A stretch of DNA of 64,000 nt from Bacteriovorax sp. Seq25_V (GCF_000447795.1 NZ_AUNI01000021.1:310001-374000); one strand, 5' to 3'. Positions 45,541 to 54,537 are shown, counted from the stretch's first letter. The notes: generated by a model from the letters alone, not told the origin. Program-made: numbers and translations.

Positions 45541-45649
45541 CGCTAAATTTTGAGAGAGGGTTAATTGATTAGGTATGATGAATGCTCAAGTGGAACTCTG
45601 AATTCTAATAATTTTTTTGAAGCTAACTGATTAAGGATAGGGTCATACT

Positions 45650-45682
45650 TGCCTTCCTCTCTTTTTCTCTAAAATCAATTAA
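45650..45682 (+). repeat. Short repeat, copy B
   Basis: TGCCTTCCTCT, ten pyrimidine-rich bases, AAAATCAATTAA. It stands directly before the next gene, which has no ribosome site. Confidence 0.6.
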
Positions 45683-45691
45683 AATATAAGA

Positions 45692-46684
45692 ATGAGTGAA
45701 AACACTGTAGTTCGACGTAAGACTGTATTAATTTTTGGTATCTCTTCATTTGTTGGTTCATCACTAGCAGAATTCTTTAAAAAAGATTACCGAGTGGTTG
45801 GTACGTATAATGATACACCTGTTACAATTCCTGGGGTCATGACAATTCCTTGTAGTGTTCTTTCTAAGGAAGAAGTGCAACTTATTATGTTTTCGACTCG
45901 ACCGGATATTACGATCTATGCGGCAGGGATGTCTTCAATTGTAGACTGTGCACTTGAGGAAGGAAGAGCAGATGCTTTGAATACAAGTGGTCTTTTCAAT
46001 GTTGTTGAGTATTGTCAGCGCTATAAATCACAAATTATTTATATTTCATCTAATTTTGTTTTCGCTGGTGAAGACAAGAGTTATTTGGAAATGGACATTC
46101 CAGATCCCAACACCGTTTACGGTAGAACACAGGCTTCAGCAGAATTTTATATTCAAAAGACATCACTAAACTATTTAGTTTTTAGATCATGTAAACTATA
46201 TGGGAGAAATATCAGTCCAAGAAAGAGTGGATGGTTTGAAAAGTTGCAAGACTATACCCACTTTAGAAAGCAAATGACTGTAGATGATTATGTGAGTGTA
46301 GGCTTCCTTGATGTGAGTTACCTTGGAATGATCATTAAGATGTGTGTCGACAAGGGAATTCAAAATAGATTGTTCCAAATCAGTTCTGCTGATAAAATGA
46401 CTCACTATGAATTTGCCAAAACATATACAAAAGTTTTTGGAGAGACAGACCACAATATCACCAAAGGGAAATGGTCATACCCAGTAATGGCGACAGCACA
46501 TGCCGCCGCTGCATCATCTGATAATAAACTACACTTTAAGCTGGATGTTACAAATGCAGAGGGTTTCTTAAACTTAAAATTTCCAACAATCGAAGAGTCT
46601 CTCGAGTTTACATTTAGAAGATTGAAGGGCGTCAAGAAAGAGAATAAGAAGTCGGATCAAGGACAGGGCATTACTTTTATTTGA
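45692..46684 (+). CDS. RmlD-like extended short-chain dehydrogenase homologue lacking the catalytic lysine
   Basis: Rossmann-fold protein of the dTDP-4-dehydrorhamnose reductase type, 330 residues. Nucleotide-binding motif IFGISSFVGSSLAEF near residues 15-27, then AAGMSSIVDCALE (RmlD-like A-A-x-T-x-V-D-x-C) and ISSNFVFAG. The catalytic Y-x-x-x-K is Y143-G-R-T-Q147, so the active Lys is Gln. Oxidoreductase activity is therefore doubtful; a NAD(P)- or sugar-nucleotide-binding sensor role is possible. No Shine-Dalgarno is visible before the ATG and a TAAAAT box lies seven bases upstream, so the message may be leaderless. Confidence 0.8.
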   Translation: MSENTVVRRKTVLIFGISSFVGSSLAEFFKKDYRVVGTYNDTPVTIPGVMTIPCSVLSKEEVQLIMFSTRPDITIYAAGMSSIVDCALEEGRADALNTSGLFNVVEYCQRYKSQIIYISSNFVFAGEDKSYLEMDIPDPNTVYGRTQASAEFYIQKTSLNYLVFRSCKLYGRNISPRKSGWFEKLQDYTHFRKQMTVDDYVSVGFLDVSYLGMIIKMCVDKGIQNRLFQISSADKMTHYEFAKTYTKVFGETDHNITKGKWSYPVMATAHAAAASSDNKLHFKLDVTNAEGFLNLKFPTIEESLEFTFRRLKGVKKENKKSDQGQGITFI

Positions 46685-46727
46685 TTATATTTTGACAACC
46701 TTCGCGCTATATCGCATCATATAGAGT

Positions 46728-47267
46728 ATGGATATCGTAAAATATAATAAAGACAATAAAGAAGTTTCGACTAAGTGGATCGAAAATCTAGCGCTTGAAG
46801 AAATCAACATGGAAGAGTCTGGTGTCGTGAGTTTTAATGATCACCTCAATCCAGCTTATCTTCTTGAAGAGTCGTCTATTAATTTTATGAATGAACTAAG
46901 AGATCTATTCGAGATCTTCGTTCACCAGTTTAATGAGTTTAGAGGTGGAACACCTGGAAGCGTCATTAAAATCTTTAAAATCGCCAACACTGTAAATGAC
47001 TTTATGCTTTATAGAAATTCTCTTCGCTTAATTTTTGCAAGAAGAGCCGATGATCTTATTTCAATTGGTTTTCTTGCAAATGGAAAAGATGTTTTCTCTG
47101 CAAGGTTAAGCGATAGCCAAGGTTACGGCGAAACAACTGTTCATGAGATTAGAGCTCATATTGGGCCATTTAATCAAATTTCATGGAAGTTTTCTAATGA
47201 GCCGGTAGAGATTGAAGCATTAGCAAGACATTACCTGGCTGAATTTATCAAGTTATCAGCAAGATAA
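46728..47267 (+). CDS. Protein of unknown function
   Basis: 179 residues, soluble, mixed alpha/beta, no signal peptide. Central patterns NFMNELRDLFEIFVHQFNEF and YRNSLRLIFARRADDLIS are followed by VHEIRAHIGPFNQISWKF. No motif known to me. Starts 43 bases after the RmlD-like gene. It may be transcribed with it. Confidence 0.75.
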   Translation: MDIVKYNKDNKEVSTKWIENLALEEINMEESGVVSFNDHLNPAYLLEESSINFMNELRDLFEIFVHQFNEFRGGTPGSVIKIFKIANTVNDFMLYRNSLRLIFARRADDLISIGFLANGKDVFSARLSDSQGYGETTVHEIRAHIGPFNQISWKFSNEPVEIEALARHYLAEFIKLSAR

Positions 47268-47657
47268 TAATAAGAGTCCCATAGTTGGTTTTTCGAAAGT
47301 CTCCGCCCGTCAATCGACAGGTGGATGCAGTATTTAATCATTTTAGGCTTCTCAATTTACATGAGCTTGCTCACCATAATCAGGGACCGCTTCCTTTCAT
47401 ATATTTGTAGGGCAAAGAACTTGTTATTGCCAACTACAGGACCCAAATTCATTATACATCTTCCTCTACATTCTGGACAACAAAGAATCGTGGCACTAAA
47501 TTTTCAATCTTGACACAAGATTTCAACACTTTACCAATATCTTGTTTAAGTTTGCGCTGCAATGTGTTATAATTTTAATAACTAATCTACTAAAGTTTCT
47601 GAAGGAAAGCTTCGATAAGTTTGGAACTTCAGACATAGTTAATTTTAGGAGAAGTAT
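47268..47657 (+). other. 390-base gap before the Tad operon
   Basis: No supported gene. A 62-codon frame at 47325-47513 has no good ribosome site and no family resemblance. The last 110 bases hold the flp promoter and a leader hairpin, TCTGAAG (about 47598) pairing with CTTCAGA (about 47627). Confidence 0.6.
47545..47573 (+). promoter_or_regulatory. Sigma-70 promoter of the Tad operon
   Basis: TTTAAG at 47545-47550, 17 bases, perfect TATAAT at 47568-47573, 85 bases before the flp start. Confidence 0.65.
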
Positions 47658-47840
47658 ATGAAGAAGTTTATGGAATTTCTTAGAGACGAAGAAGGTCAGA
47701 CATCGACAGAGTACATTCTACTCGTTGCCGTTGCGGCCATGTTAGTTTTTAAGTTCAAAAACGCAGCAGCGCCAAAAATTGATGAGTTAACTCAGAAAGT
47801 ATTCGGTGAAGCTATGAATATGGACTTTACAGGAAATTAA
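47658..47840 (+). CDS. flp: Flp-type IVb major pilin
   Basis: 60-residue pilin of the Tad pilus. Leader MKKFMEFLRDEEG, cleavage site G/QTSTEY with the conserved Glu and Tyr, then a hydrophobic helix (ILLVAVAAMLVFKF) and a short tail. AGGAGAAG precedes the ATG. As first gene behind a strong promoter it is expected to be the most abundant product. Confidence 0.95.
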   Translation: MKKFMEFLRDEEGQTSTEYILLVAVAAMLVFKFKNAAAPKIDELTQKVFGEAMNMDFTGN

Positions 47841-47886
47841 GAAGAATTTTCGCTATCTAGATATAAGTTGTAGCTTCTAGTACCCT

Positions 47887-48099
47887 ATGAGTATGTTAAA
47901 ACATGCTCAAGGTCAGGCGCTGCTTGAATATATTTTCGTATTTGCAATATTCTCATTGATTGCCATCAGTGCAGCGAAGGGTATTGCAATATTTTCTGAA
48001 GGATTCTTCAAAAATTTCACTTATCATTTAACTCAAGAACTAACGACTGGTGCATGTGCTCAGGGATGTTGGCATAACGGCTACGAGAACTTGGAGTAG
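47887..48099 (+). CDS. Second Flp-like pilin / pseudopilin
   Basis: 70 residues. Leader MSMLKHAQG, site G/QALLEY, hydrophobic helix IFVFAIFSLIAISAAKGIAIF, then a tail with two Cys (ACAQGC) that could form a small disulfide loop. ATG at 47887 or 47893 is possible; no ribosome site is clear. Two bases before the peptidase gene. Confidence 0.85.
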   Translation: MSMLKHAQGQALLEYIFVFAIFSLIAISAAKGIAIFSEGFFKNFTYHLTQELTTGACAQGCWHNGYENLE

Positions 48100-48101
48100 C
48101 G

Positions 48102-48608
48102 ATGCCATTTGTTGTCTTTGCTTACTTAGCTGTTCAAATTCTTATCGTTGCCTATCATGATTTTCAAACGAAGAAAATTTCTAATAAATGGTCGCTGATC
48201 AATATTGGTTTCTATGTTTTCTTTACATTAATTTTTCCAGAGTATTATACATTCTCTCTAGAAACATTTATTTGGCCATTAGGATTTTTCGTAGCAGGAT
48301 TTATTCTCTTCCTGATGAAGATAATGGGAGGGGGAGATTCAAAGTATCTCGCTTCTTTCTATCTCCTCATTCCTTCTCAGTTTCATGAGCAGGCTTTCTT
48401 TTCTCTCGCAATTGCAACTGTTCTAGTTGGAGGCTCTGTATTCACTAAAAATATCATGAAGAATGCAGACCTTATTATGACTGCTTTTAAGAACAAAGAC
48501 ATTAAGCTCGTGAGAAGTATTTTTGGAAAGAAATTTGCTTTTGCTCCAGTTATTTTTATTTCATGGATATGGTTTGGTTGGATCATTAAGGAGAAGATAT
48601 TATTTTGA
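48102..48608 (+). CDS. cpaA: CpaA/TadV, Tad prepilin peptidase
   Basis: Small A24-type aspartic protease that matures Flp pilins. 168 residues, about six membrane segments. Catalytic Asp in YHDFQTKKISN and in GGGDSKY. It lacks the cytoplasmic zinc/methylase block of PilD, as usual for TadV. Confidence 0.92.
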   Translation: MPFVVFAYLAVQILIVAYHDFQTKKISNKWSLINIGFYVFFTLIFPEYYTFSLETFIWPLGFFVAGFILFLMKIMGGGDSKYLASFYLLIPSQFHEQAFFSLAIATVLVGGSVFTKNIMKNADLIMTAFKNKDIKLVRSIFGKKFAFAPVIFISWIWFGWIIKEKILF

Positions 48609-48889
48609 ATAATCGAGGGCAAGGTACTGTTGAATATATTTTATTGCTTGTTGTTCTAGCAAGCCTTGTGAATTTTATTATCAAATCTTCAGTGATGTCT
48701 AATTTTATTGGAAGTGGTAATGGTCTCTATGACCAAATGGCCAGATCTATTGAGTTCTCATATCGTTACGGTCATAATGGTAGTGTAGATGACTTCTCAA
48801 ATAATTATAACGATATTGAGTTACATAGCTATAGGAATGAAAATGGTAAGTCACGATTCTTCGGTCCCACGTCGACGTATGATCAATAA
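48605..48889 (+). CDS. Class-III pilin-like protein
   Basis: 94 residues. Site G/QGTVEY after a very short leader MNNRG, hydrophobic helix ILLLVVLASLVNFII, then a polar Asn/Ser/Tyr-rich tail. TTG start at 48605, overlapping the cpaA stop by four bases; AAGGAGAAGA lies upstream. Likely a minor pilin or pseudopilin. Confidence 0.82.
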   Translation: MNNRGQGTVEYILLLVVLASLVNFIIKSSVMSNFIGSGNGLYDQMARSIEFSYRYGHNGSVDDFSNNYNDIELHSYRNENGKSRFFGPTSTYDQ

Positions 48890-49391
48890 TAAAGGTCAAT
48901 CGACAGTTGAATTCTTAAGTTGCATCACGATTGCTTTTGCATTTATCTTCTTTTTCATGAAACAGGCATTAAATTATACGAATGGCTATTTAGTTCAATA
49001 TGCAACATTCATGGCTTCAAGAGCTTATTTAGTTGCTGATAATAATAATGCTAATGCTCCTCAGGTATTTAACTTTGCGGAAGTCGTAGGGAAAGAAGTA
49101 TTTAACTCTTATTATCTAACAAAGTTTATGCCCAACTTTGATGGTGAAGTTAAATTTAATAGTCCTGCTGACAATGTAATTAAAGCGTTCGTTGGAGCTT
49201 ATGTAACTTATACAGATAAGTTATCGTTTACAAAAACAGTCGGTGGAAAAATTCCAATGGAATTTAGAAGTGAATCATTTCTTGGAAAAGAACCCACAAG
49301 AACAGAGTGCGCTAAAAGAGTCTGTGATGCATTAAATGTATCAGTGGGATCTTGCCAAACGCATACAACATTATTTGATAATGGATGTTAG
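48879..49391 (+). CDS. TadE/TadF-like pseudopilin
   Basis: 170 residues. Leader MINNKG, site G/QSTVEF, hydrophobic helix SCITIAFAFIFFFM, then a periplasmic domain with four Cys near the C-terminus (CAKRVCDALNVSVGSC and final C). ATG at 48879 is chosen because it gives a normal short leader; the frame extends 30 codons upstream but that part is a shadow of the previous gene. Overlaps its neighbours by 11 and 7 bases. Confidence 0.83.
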   Translation: MINNKGQSTVEFLSCITIAFAFIFFFMKQALNYTNGYLVQYATFMASRAYLVADNNNANAPQVFNFAEVVGKEVFNSYYLTKFMPNFDGEVKFNSPADNVIKAFVGAYVTYTDKLSFTKTVGGKIPMEFRSESFLGKEPTRTECAKRVCDALNVSVGSCQTHTTLFDNGC

Positions 49392-49915
49392 TCGTGAAAG
49401 ATTTTTTTAAAAAAATTAAGGAGAATGAAGAAGGACAGGCTATGTTTGAGCTTGTTCTTTTTGTACCAATAATGGTCTACCTAGGTGGATTGATCATGAA
49501 TTTTGGAAACTCTATTAATGCATCAATAAATCAACAAAAAGCAACAAGAGGTTATTCTTATTATCTTTTAAATGGAAACTCTAATGGGCTAGCAGATCGC
49601 GAACTTAAGCAATTACCAAATCTAAGTATTGTGAGTAACAACATCATTGGTTGGAGATTTCAGGAAGAGGGAAATGGAAGTATTTCCTTTGGTTCTTTTT
49701 ATCGACTACCAAATGTGCCTTTTGCTGGAAGTGATGCGGAAGATTGTCTTGAGAAATATTCAGAAAACCAGACTTCTTGTATCAAGATATTTACTCTCTA
49801 TGGGGTATGCGGAGAGACCTACGCTCGTATGGCCACTGACAACTCATTTTTTCGTGTTGATTACCCTGGTAACTCTGTCGGATATTCATCTAAGTCGATT
49901 TGTGCCTTTAAGTAG
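49385..49915 (+). CDS. TadE-like pseudopilin
   Basis: 176 residues. Cytoplasmic leader of 18 residues ending NEEG, site G/QAMFEL, hydrophobic helix VLFVPIMVYLGGLIM, as in TadE. The periplasmic part has five Cys (DCLEKYSENQTSC, YGVCGE, SICAF). Last of five consecutive proteins with a class-III signal. Confidence 0.86.
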   Translation: MLVVKDFFKKIKENEEGQAMFELVLFVPIMVYLGGLIMNFGNSINASINQQKATRGYSYYLLNGNSNGLADRELKQLPNLSIVSNNIIGWRFQEEGNGSISFGSFYRLPNVPFAGSDAEDCLEKYSENQTSCIKIFTLYGVCGETYARMATDNSFFRVDYPGNSVGYSSKSICAFK

Positions 49916-50005
49916 TAGGTAGCGGCTCTTTTTACCTAGTCATCTAAGCTTCGTTAAAGTTTGATAAAATGCTAATGATAATAACATCTTAAATAAGGTT
50001 TGAAG

Positions 50006-50812
50006 ATGAATACTAGAGCATTTACCTTAGCACTCGTCATCGCAATTTTTGCAATGTTCATGGTCCATACATATGTTGAAGATCAAAAAACTGAATTAGT
50101 AAAAAGATATGGTTCAATGACATCTGTTATTGTAGCCAAAAAAGATATTGGAGAGTTTGAATTAATTGATGATTCAAAAGTGACAATCATTTCTGTTCCG
50201 CAAAGATTTGTATCTCCTGGAAGCTTTAAAACAATGAAGGAAGTAGAGAATACAATTGCAACTGTTCCAATTTTAAAAGATGAGCAAATAACAAAACCAA
50301 GAATTACATATCCAGGTGAGAGTACGGGTCTTTCAAGAGAAGTATCCGTAAATAAACGTGCCGTTTCAATTACTGTTTCGGATCAAACTTCAGTTTCAAA
50401 ACTTATCAAACCAGGGGATAGGGTTGATGTTCTAGCAGCTATTGATTACTCGGGTAGAAGAGATAGACAAAAAATTATGACAATCCTTCAAGACGTTAGA
50501 GTTTTATCAACAGGGAGAAATATATCAAATAATCTTCCGGTAATTGGTGTACAAACTCCTAAAGTAATTAAGCAGATGAAGCTAAACACATATAGTAATT
50601 ACAACTCTGTAACATTAGAGCTAGATCCATTCGAAGTACAAAAGTTAATTTGGTTATATCAATATGGAGAAAGTACTCCTTACTTAATTCTTAGAAATAT
50701 TAATGACAAGGAAAAAGTTCGTATTGAAGGAACTAGACTCTACGACATTCTTGGAGAAAAAGATCAAGTTGAAGCTAAGAAATTCTTCCAAGATAAATAT
50801 GAGAAACGATGA
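50006..50812 (+). CDS. cpaB: CpaB/RcpC, Tad pilus assembly protein
   Basis: Periplasmic, membrane-anchored protein with SAF domain that supports secretin function. 268 residues. Anchor at residues 5-20, SAF-type domain TSVIVAKKDIGEFELIDDSKVTI near 41-70, then PILKDEQITKPRI and the RcpC block INKRAVSITV-like VNKRAVSITVSDQTSVSKLIKPGDRVDVL. ATG at 50006 with AAGG seven bases upstream is preferred over TTG at 50000. Confidence 0.92.
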   Translation: MNTRAFTLALVIAIFAMFMVHTYVEDQKTELVKRYGSMTSVIVAKKDIGEFELIDDSKVTIISVPQRFVSPGSFKTMKEVENTIATVPILKDEQITKPRITYPGESTGLSREVSVNKRAVSITVSDQTSVSKLIKPGDRVDVLAAIDYSGRRDRQKIMTILQDVRVLSTGRNISNNLPVIGVQTPKVIKQMKLNTYSNYNSVTLELDPFEVQKLIWLYQYGESTPYLILRNINDKEKVRIEGTRLYDILGEKDQVEAKKFFQDKYEKR

Positions 50813-52296
50813 TTATAAAAAACTTATTTAAATTATTATTTATGACAATTCTCTGCTTCTCAAGTGTCGCTCAACTGACGCCAAAGGAGGAGAGAATTGA
50901 AATTTTTATGGGAATCGATAAAGTAATCCGTCTGGATTTCGTACCGACAACGATAAAAGAAATTGCCGATAATACAGTTGTTGATATGACGTTTGTTCCT
51001 CAGAAAAGAGAGATTACAATAAAAGGTTTAAAACCCGGAGTCTCTTCAATATCTGTAAGAAATGATGCCACAAAAGATATTGCGATTAGATATTTTGTTA
51101 CTGTAACAGCGACTGAGAAAACAAAAGTTATCAACGAACTTAAAGATTTTTTCAGTGATATTGAAGGGGTTGAGGTTGGAATCAAAGGTGGGAAGGTTTA
51201 TGTCGGTGGTCGCCTAGTTGTTCCAAGTGATATTGGTAAGGTTGTTTTGTTTTTAGATGACTATAAAGATGTGTTGAATCTTCTCGAAGTATCGCCGCAA
51301 ACATACCAGATCATTGCAAAAGAAATGCAAGAAGGTATGAGAAGAAATAATCTTAAAGATGTGACTGTGAGATTTTTTAATAACTCATATATTCTCGAGG
51401 GAATTGTTGGTTCAGAAAAAGAGAAAGAGCTTGCAACAAAGATTGGAATTACTTACTTACCAGATAGAATTGAAAGTTTAGCGAGAAGAACAGATTCTGT
51501 TCAAAAGCTTGAACAAGAAATTATCAAAAACTTCATTGTTGTCAATGAAACGGAACCACCGCCTAAGCCAGTGAAGATGATTAAGTTCACTGCTCAGTTT
51601 GTCGAGTTAACAAAAGACTATAGCAAAGTTTTTGGGTTTAAATGGAATCCAACACTTGGTGGAGAAGGTGGAAGTATTTCTTTTGGTCGTACTTCATCGG
51701 GTGGAGTATCTACAAGTTCAGATGGGACTCTCTCTGGAACTATTTCACAGCTATTCCCAAAATTAAACTCAGCTAAAGCAGCTGGTTATGCCAGAATCGT
51801 TCAGTCAGGGATGATTATTGCAAAAGATAATGAGAATGGAACAATTACAAGAAAGACCAAAAAGAACACAACTCTTGGGACTGGAGAGTTTCAACAACCA
51901 ACATCAATTGATGCCGGGTTTGATTTAAAGCTCAAAGGTACAATCATGCCAGAGGAGAAAGTTAATATCGAAATTTCACTCGGTGTAAGTTTTGGATCAG
52001 GAACAGATGTATTAGAAAATACCATTAACACAATTATTATCGTTAAGACGCGAGAGTCGGCAGTCGTCGGTGGAGTGTCATCGACAAAGTCATCAACACA
52101 ATTTGATAAAGATCCTCCTGGTGGAGCAGATACAGTAGAGGCCGGAACTGGATTCCCGTTATTCTCATTTATTAAGTCGAAATCACTACAAAGAAGTAAG
52201 GAGCAATTCGTTGTCTTTATTACGCCAGAAATTATCGACAGTGCATCACAAGGGTCTGAAGAAATTAAACGAAAGTTTAGAAAGAGGGGACAATAA
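50809..52296 (+). CDS. cpaC: CpaC/RcpA, Tad pilus secretin
   Basis: Outer-membrane secretin of the Tad machine, 495 residues. Signal peptide of about 22 residues (FKLLFMTILCFSSVA), an N-terminal pilus/BON-type region with GRLVVPSDIGKVV, and the secretin core with VNIEISLGVSFGS and the end VGGVSS, GFPLFSFIKSKSL, EQFVVFITPEII. ATGA overlap with cpaB and one-base overlap with the next gene. Confidence 0.93.
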   Translation: MIIKNLFKLLFMTILCFSSVAQLTPKEERIEIFMGIDKVIRLDFVPTTIKEIADNTVVDMTFVPQKREITIKGLKPGVSSISVRNDATKDIAIRYFVTVTATEKTKVINELKDFFSDIEGVEVGIKGGKVYVGGRLVVPSDIGKVVLFLDDYKDVLNLLEVSPQTYQIIAKEMQEGMRRNNLKDVTVRFFNNSYILEGIVGSEKEKELATKIGITYLPDRIESLARRTDSVQKLEQEIIKNFIVVNETEPPPKPVKMIKFTAQFVELTKDYSKVFGFKWNPTLGGEGGSISFGRTSSGGVSTSSDGTLSGTISQLFPKLNSAKAAGYARIVQSGMIIAKDNENGTITRKTKKNTTLGTGEFQQPTSIDAGFDLKLKGTIMPEEKVNIEISLGVSFGSGTDVLENTINTIIIVKTRESAVVGGVSSTKSSTQFDKDPPGGADTVEAGTGFPLFSFIKSKSLQRSKEQFVVFITPEIIDSASQGSEEIKRKFRKRGQ

Positions 52297-54530
52297 TGGC
52301 CGAAGGTCATATCATTACAGTAATTGGTGCTAAAGGCGGGGTTGGTAAATCTCAAGTCGCGGCTAACTTAGCATTTTCCCTTGTGGCGGAGTCGAGAGGT
52401 AAAACGTTACTTTTAGATTTTGACCAACGAGCAAGTGGTGATCAAAATTTAATTACTGGTATTAAAACTAAAAAGAATATGAAAGATCTCTTCACTTTTA
52501 GTGGAAATATTGATCCTCGAACCATTACACCTTTTTTAAATCCACATCCGGCAGGTGTAAATTATATTGGGCTTCCAAACGATCCGACAGCTACAGATGG
52601 TCTTGATTCAGAAGCAGCTGGGAAGTACTTAAAAGCCTTTACTTCGCTTTTCCCGATTACTGTTATCGATGGTGGTAGTGAATTAACTCCATTAACTTTA
52701 AAGGCATTAGAATTCTCAACGATGATCCTCGTTGTTGTTACTCCAGACTTATTGGCTTTAAATCAAACAAAGCGTTTGATGTCTGATTTAGTAACAATGA
52801 TGTTTCCAAAAGAAATGATTCATTTTGTAATGAATCAAGCACAGAAAGGACACCCTGTTACTCCTGATGTTGTTCAAAAAACACTCGGGCGTCCACTTCT
52901 AGGAACGATTATAAAAGATGATCAAACGTGTGCAATGGCGCTTAACCAGAGAAAGCCAGCACTTGTTGCACTAAAGAATAGTAACTTCTCAAAAGGTATT
53001 ACAGAGGTTGCAAGAAAAATTATTCAGTCAAATATTTTAAAACAGCTCGCTACACTTAATAGACCAAGCGGAGTATCTGTTAATAAGGGCGGTGGAGACT
53101 CTGCTGCTGGAGCACCTTCTAAAGGGGCTGCGAATGCGTGGCGTGACCTTAAGATTAGAATTCACAAAAGTCTTGTTGAAGAAATGGACCTTAGTGATGA
53201 TGATAAGAATGATCCGAAAGCAAAAATTATTTTAAAAGAGAAAACTAAGAAGTTAGTTGTCGATCTTCTCGGTAAAGAAGATACAAAAGGAATTCTAAAT
53301 TCTCGTGAAGATATGAATGCGATTGTGAAGGAAATTATCGATGAGGCCCTAGGATTAGGTCCTCTTGAAGATTTACTTGCAGATAGAACTGTTTCTGAAA
53401 TTATGGTTGTTGGACCAGATAAAATCTATTTTGAGAAAAGTGGAAAGATCAAGAAGTCAGAAGTTATTTTTACTAATGATAGGCAAGTTTTAAATGTTAT
53501 TGAAAGAATCGTTGCTCCGATTGGTAGAAGGATTGATGAAAAGACTCCTTACGTAGATGCACGTCTACATGATGGTTCGAGAGTTCATGCAATTATACCT
53601 CCGTCTGCTATTGATGGATGTTGTATTACTATCAGAAAGTTTCCTGAAGATCGATTAACGTATAAAGACCTCGTTAAATTCGGATCAATGACACAAAATA
53701 TGGCTGACTTTCTTCGTATTGCAGTTGAAGGGCATCGAAATATTATCGTTTCAGGGGGAACAGGATCTGGTAAGACAACACTGATTAATGTTCTTGGAAG
53801 TTTTATCCAAGCTAATGAGCGTATTATTACATGTGAAGACTCTGCCGAGCTAAACTTTCCTCAAGATCACGTTGTCCGTTTAGAGACGAGACCTCCTTCA
53901 TTAGAAGGAGATGGTGAAATCGATATTAGGCTTCTTGTTAAGCAGTGTCTTCGTATGAGGCCAGATCGTATCGTTGTCGGTGAGTGTCGTGGTGGTGAAA
54001 CACTTGATATGTTACAGGCGATGGGTACTGGTCACGATGGTTCATTGACAACAGTTCACTCGAATAATCCAAGAGAATGTATCGGTCGTATTGAGACTCT
54101 CGTTCAATATGCAGGTGCTGGACTTACCCCTAAAGCTATTCGTGAGATGATTGCATCGGCTGTTCACCTAATCATTCAGCAGCAAAGACTAGATGACGGT
54201 TCGAGAAGAGTTACTCACATCACAGAAATTGGTGGTATCCAAGGTGAAGTCGTTACACTACAAGATATTTTCCTTTTTGTTCAAAAGGGTATTGATAAGA
54301 ATGGAAAGATTATCGGTGAATTTCAAGCGACAGGATTTATTCCAAAATTTATCGAAACACTTGAAAAGAAAGGTTACAACGTGCCTCGTGGATTATTTAG
54401 TAATTCTTCTCCACCTAACCCTGCCGCAAGACCTGCGGCTCCGCAAGCTGGGGGAGCACCTAAACCTGGACAACCACCTCAAGGTAATCGTCCTCAACGT
54501 CCTCCTGGTAAGCCAGTTAAGAAAGAGTAG
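52296..54530 (+). CDS. TadZ(CpaE)-TadA(CpaF) fusion ATPase
   Basis: One frame of 744 residues that joins two Tad proteins usually encoded by separate genes. Residues 1-250: MinD/ParA-like TadZ with deviant Walker A KGGVGKS (13-19) and FDQRASG, but without the CpaE receiver domain. Residues 255-280: Gly/Ala/Ser linker. Residues 282-700: TadA/CpaF secretion ATPase with GPLEDLLADRTVSEIMV, Walker A GGTGSGKTT (487-495), Asp box CEDSAEL, Walker B RIVVGECRGGE and His box GHDGSLTTVHSN. The last 40 residues are a proline-rich tail (PAARPAAPQAGGAPKPGQPP). No stop or frameshift signal lies between the parts. TadZ places the machine, TadA powers it. Confidence 0.93.
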   Translation: MAEGHIITVIGAKGGVGKSQVAANLAFSLVAESRGKTLLLDFDQRASGDQNLITGIKTKKNMKDLFTFSGNIDPRTITPFLNPHPAGVNYIGLPNDPTATDGLDSEAAGKYLKAFTSLFPITVIDGGSELTPLTLKALEFSTMILVVVTPDLLALNQTKRLMSDLVTMMFPKEMIHFVMNQAQKGHPVTPDVVQKTLGRPLLGTIIKDDQTCAMALNQRKPALVALKNSNFSKGITEVARKIIQSNILKQLATLNRPSGVSVNKGGGDSAAGAPSKGAANAWRDLKIRIHKSLVEEMDLSDDDKNDPKAKIILKEKTKKLVVDLLGKEDTKGILNSREDMNAIVKEIIDEALGLGPLEDLLADRTVSEIMVVGPDKIYFEKSGKIKKSEVIFTNDRQVLNVIERIVAPIGRRIDEKTPYVDARLHDGSRVHAIIPPSAIDGCCITIRKFPEDRLTYKDLVKFGSMTQNMADFLRIAVEGHRNIIVSGGTGSGKTTLINVLGSFIQANERIITCEDSAELNFPQDHVVRLETRPPSLEGDGEIDIRLLVKQCLRMRPDRIVVGECRGGETLDMLQAMGTGHDGSLTTVHSNNPRECIGRIETLVQYAGAGLTPKAIREMIASAVHLIIQQQRLDDGSRRVTHITEIGGIQGEVVTLQDIFLFVQKGIDKNGKIIGEFQATGFIPKFIETLEKKGYNVPRGLFSNSSPPNPAARPAAPQAGGAPKPGQPPQGNRPQRPPGKPVKKE

Positions 54531-54537
54531 GTGATAG

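Noticed and set aside
47482-47500. TGGCAC in the gap before flp as a sigma-54 promoter
   Set aside because: The -12 position reads TTTCA without the essential GC.
47325-47513. 62-codon frame before the Tad operon, and a Cys-rich frame on the opposite strand (CCPECRGRC)
   Set aside because: No good ribosome site, no family resemblance, the opposite frame has no start codon; kept as non-coding gap.
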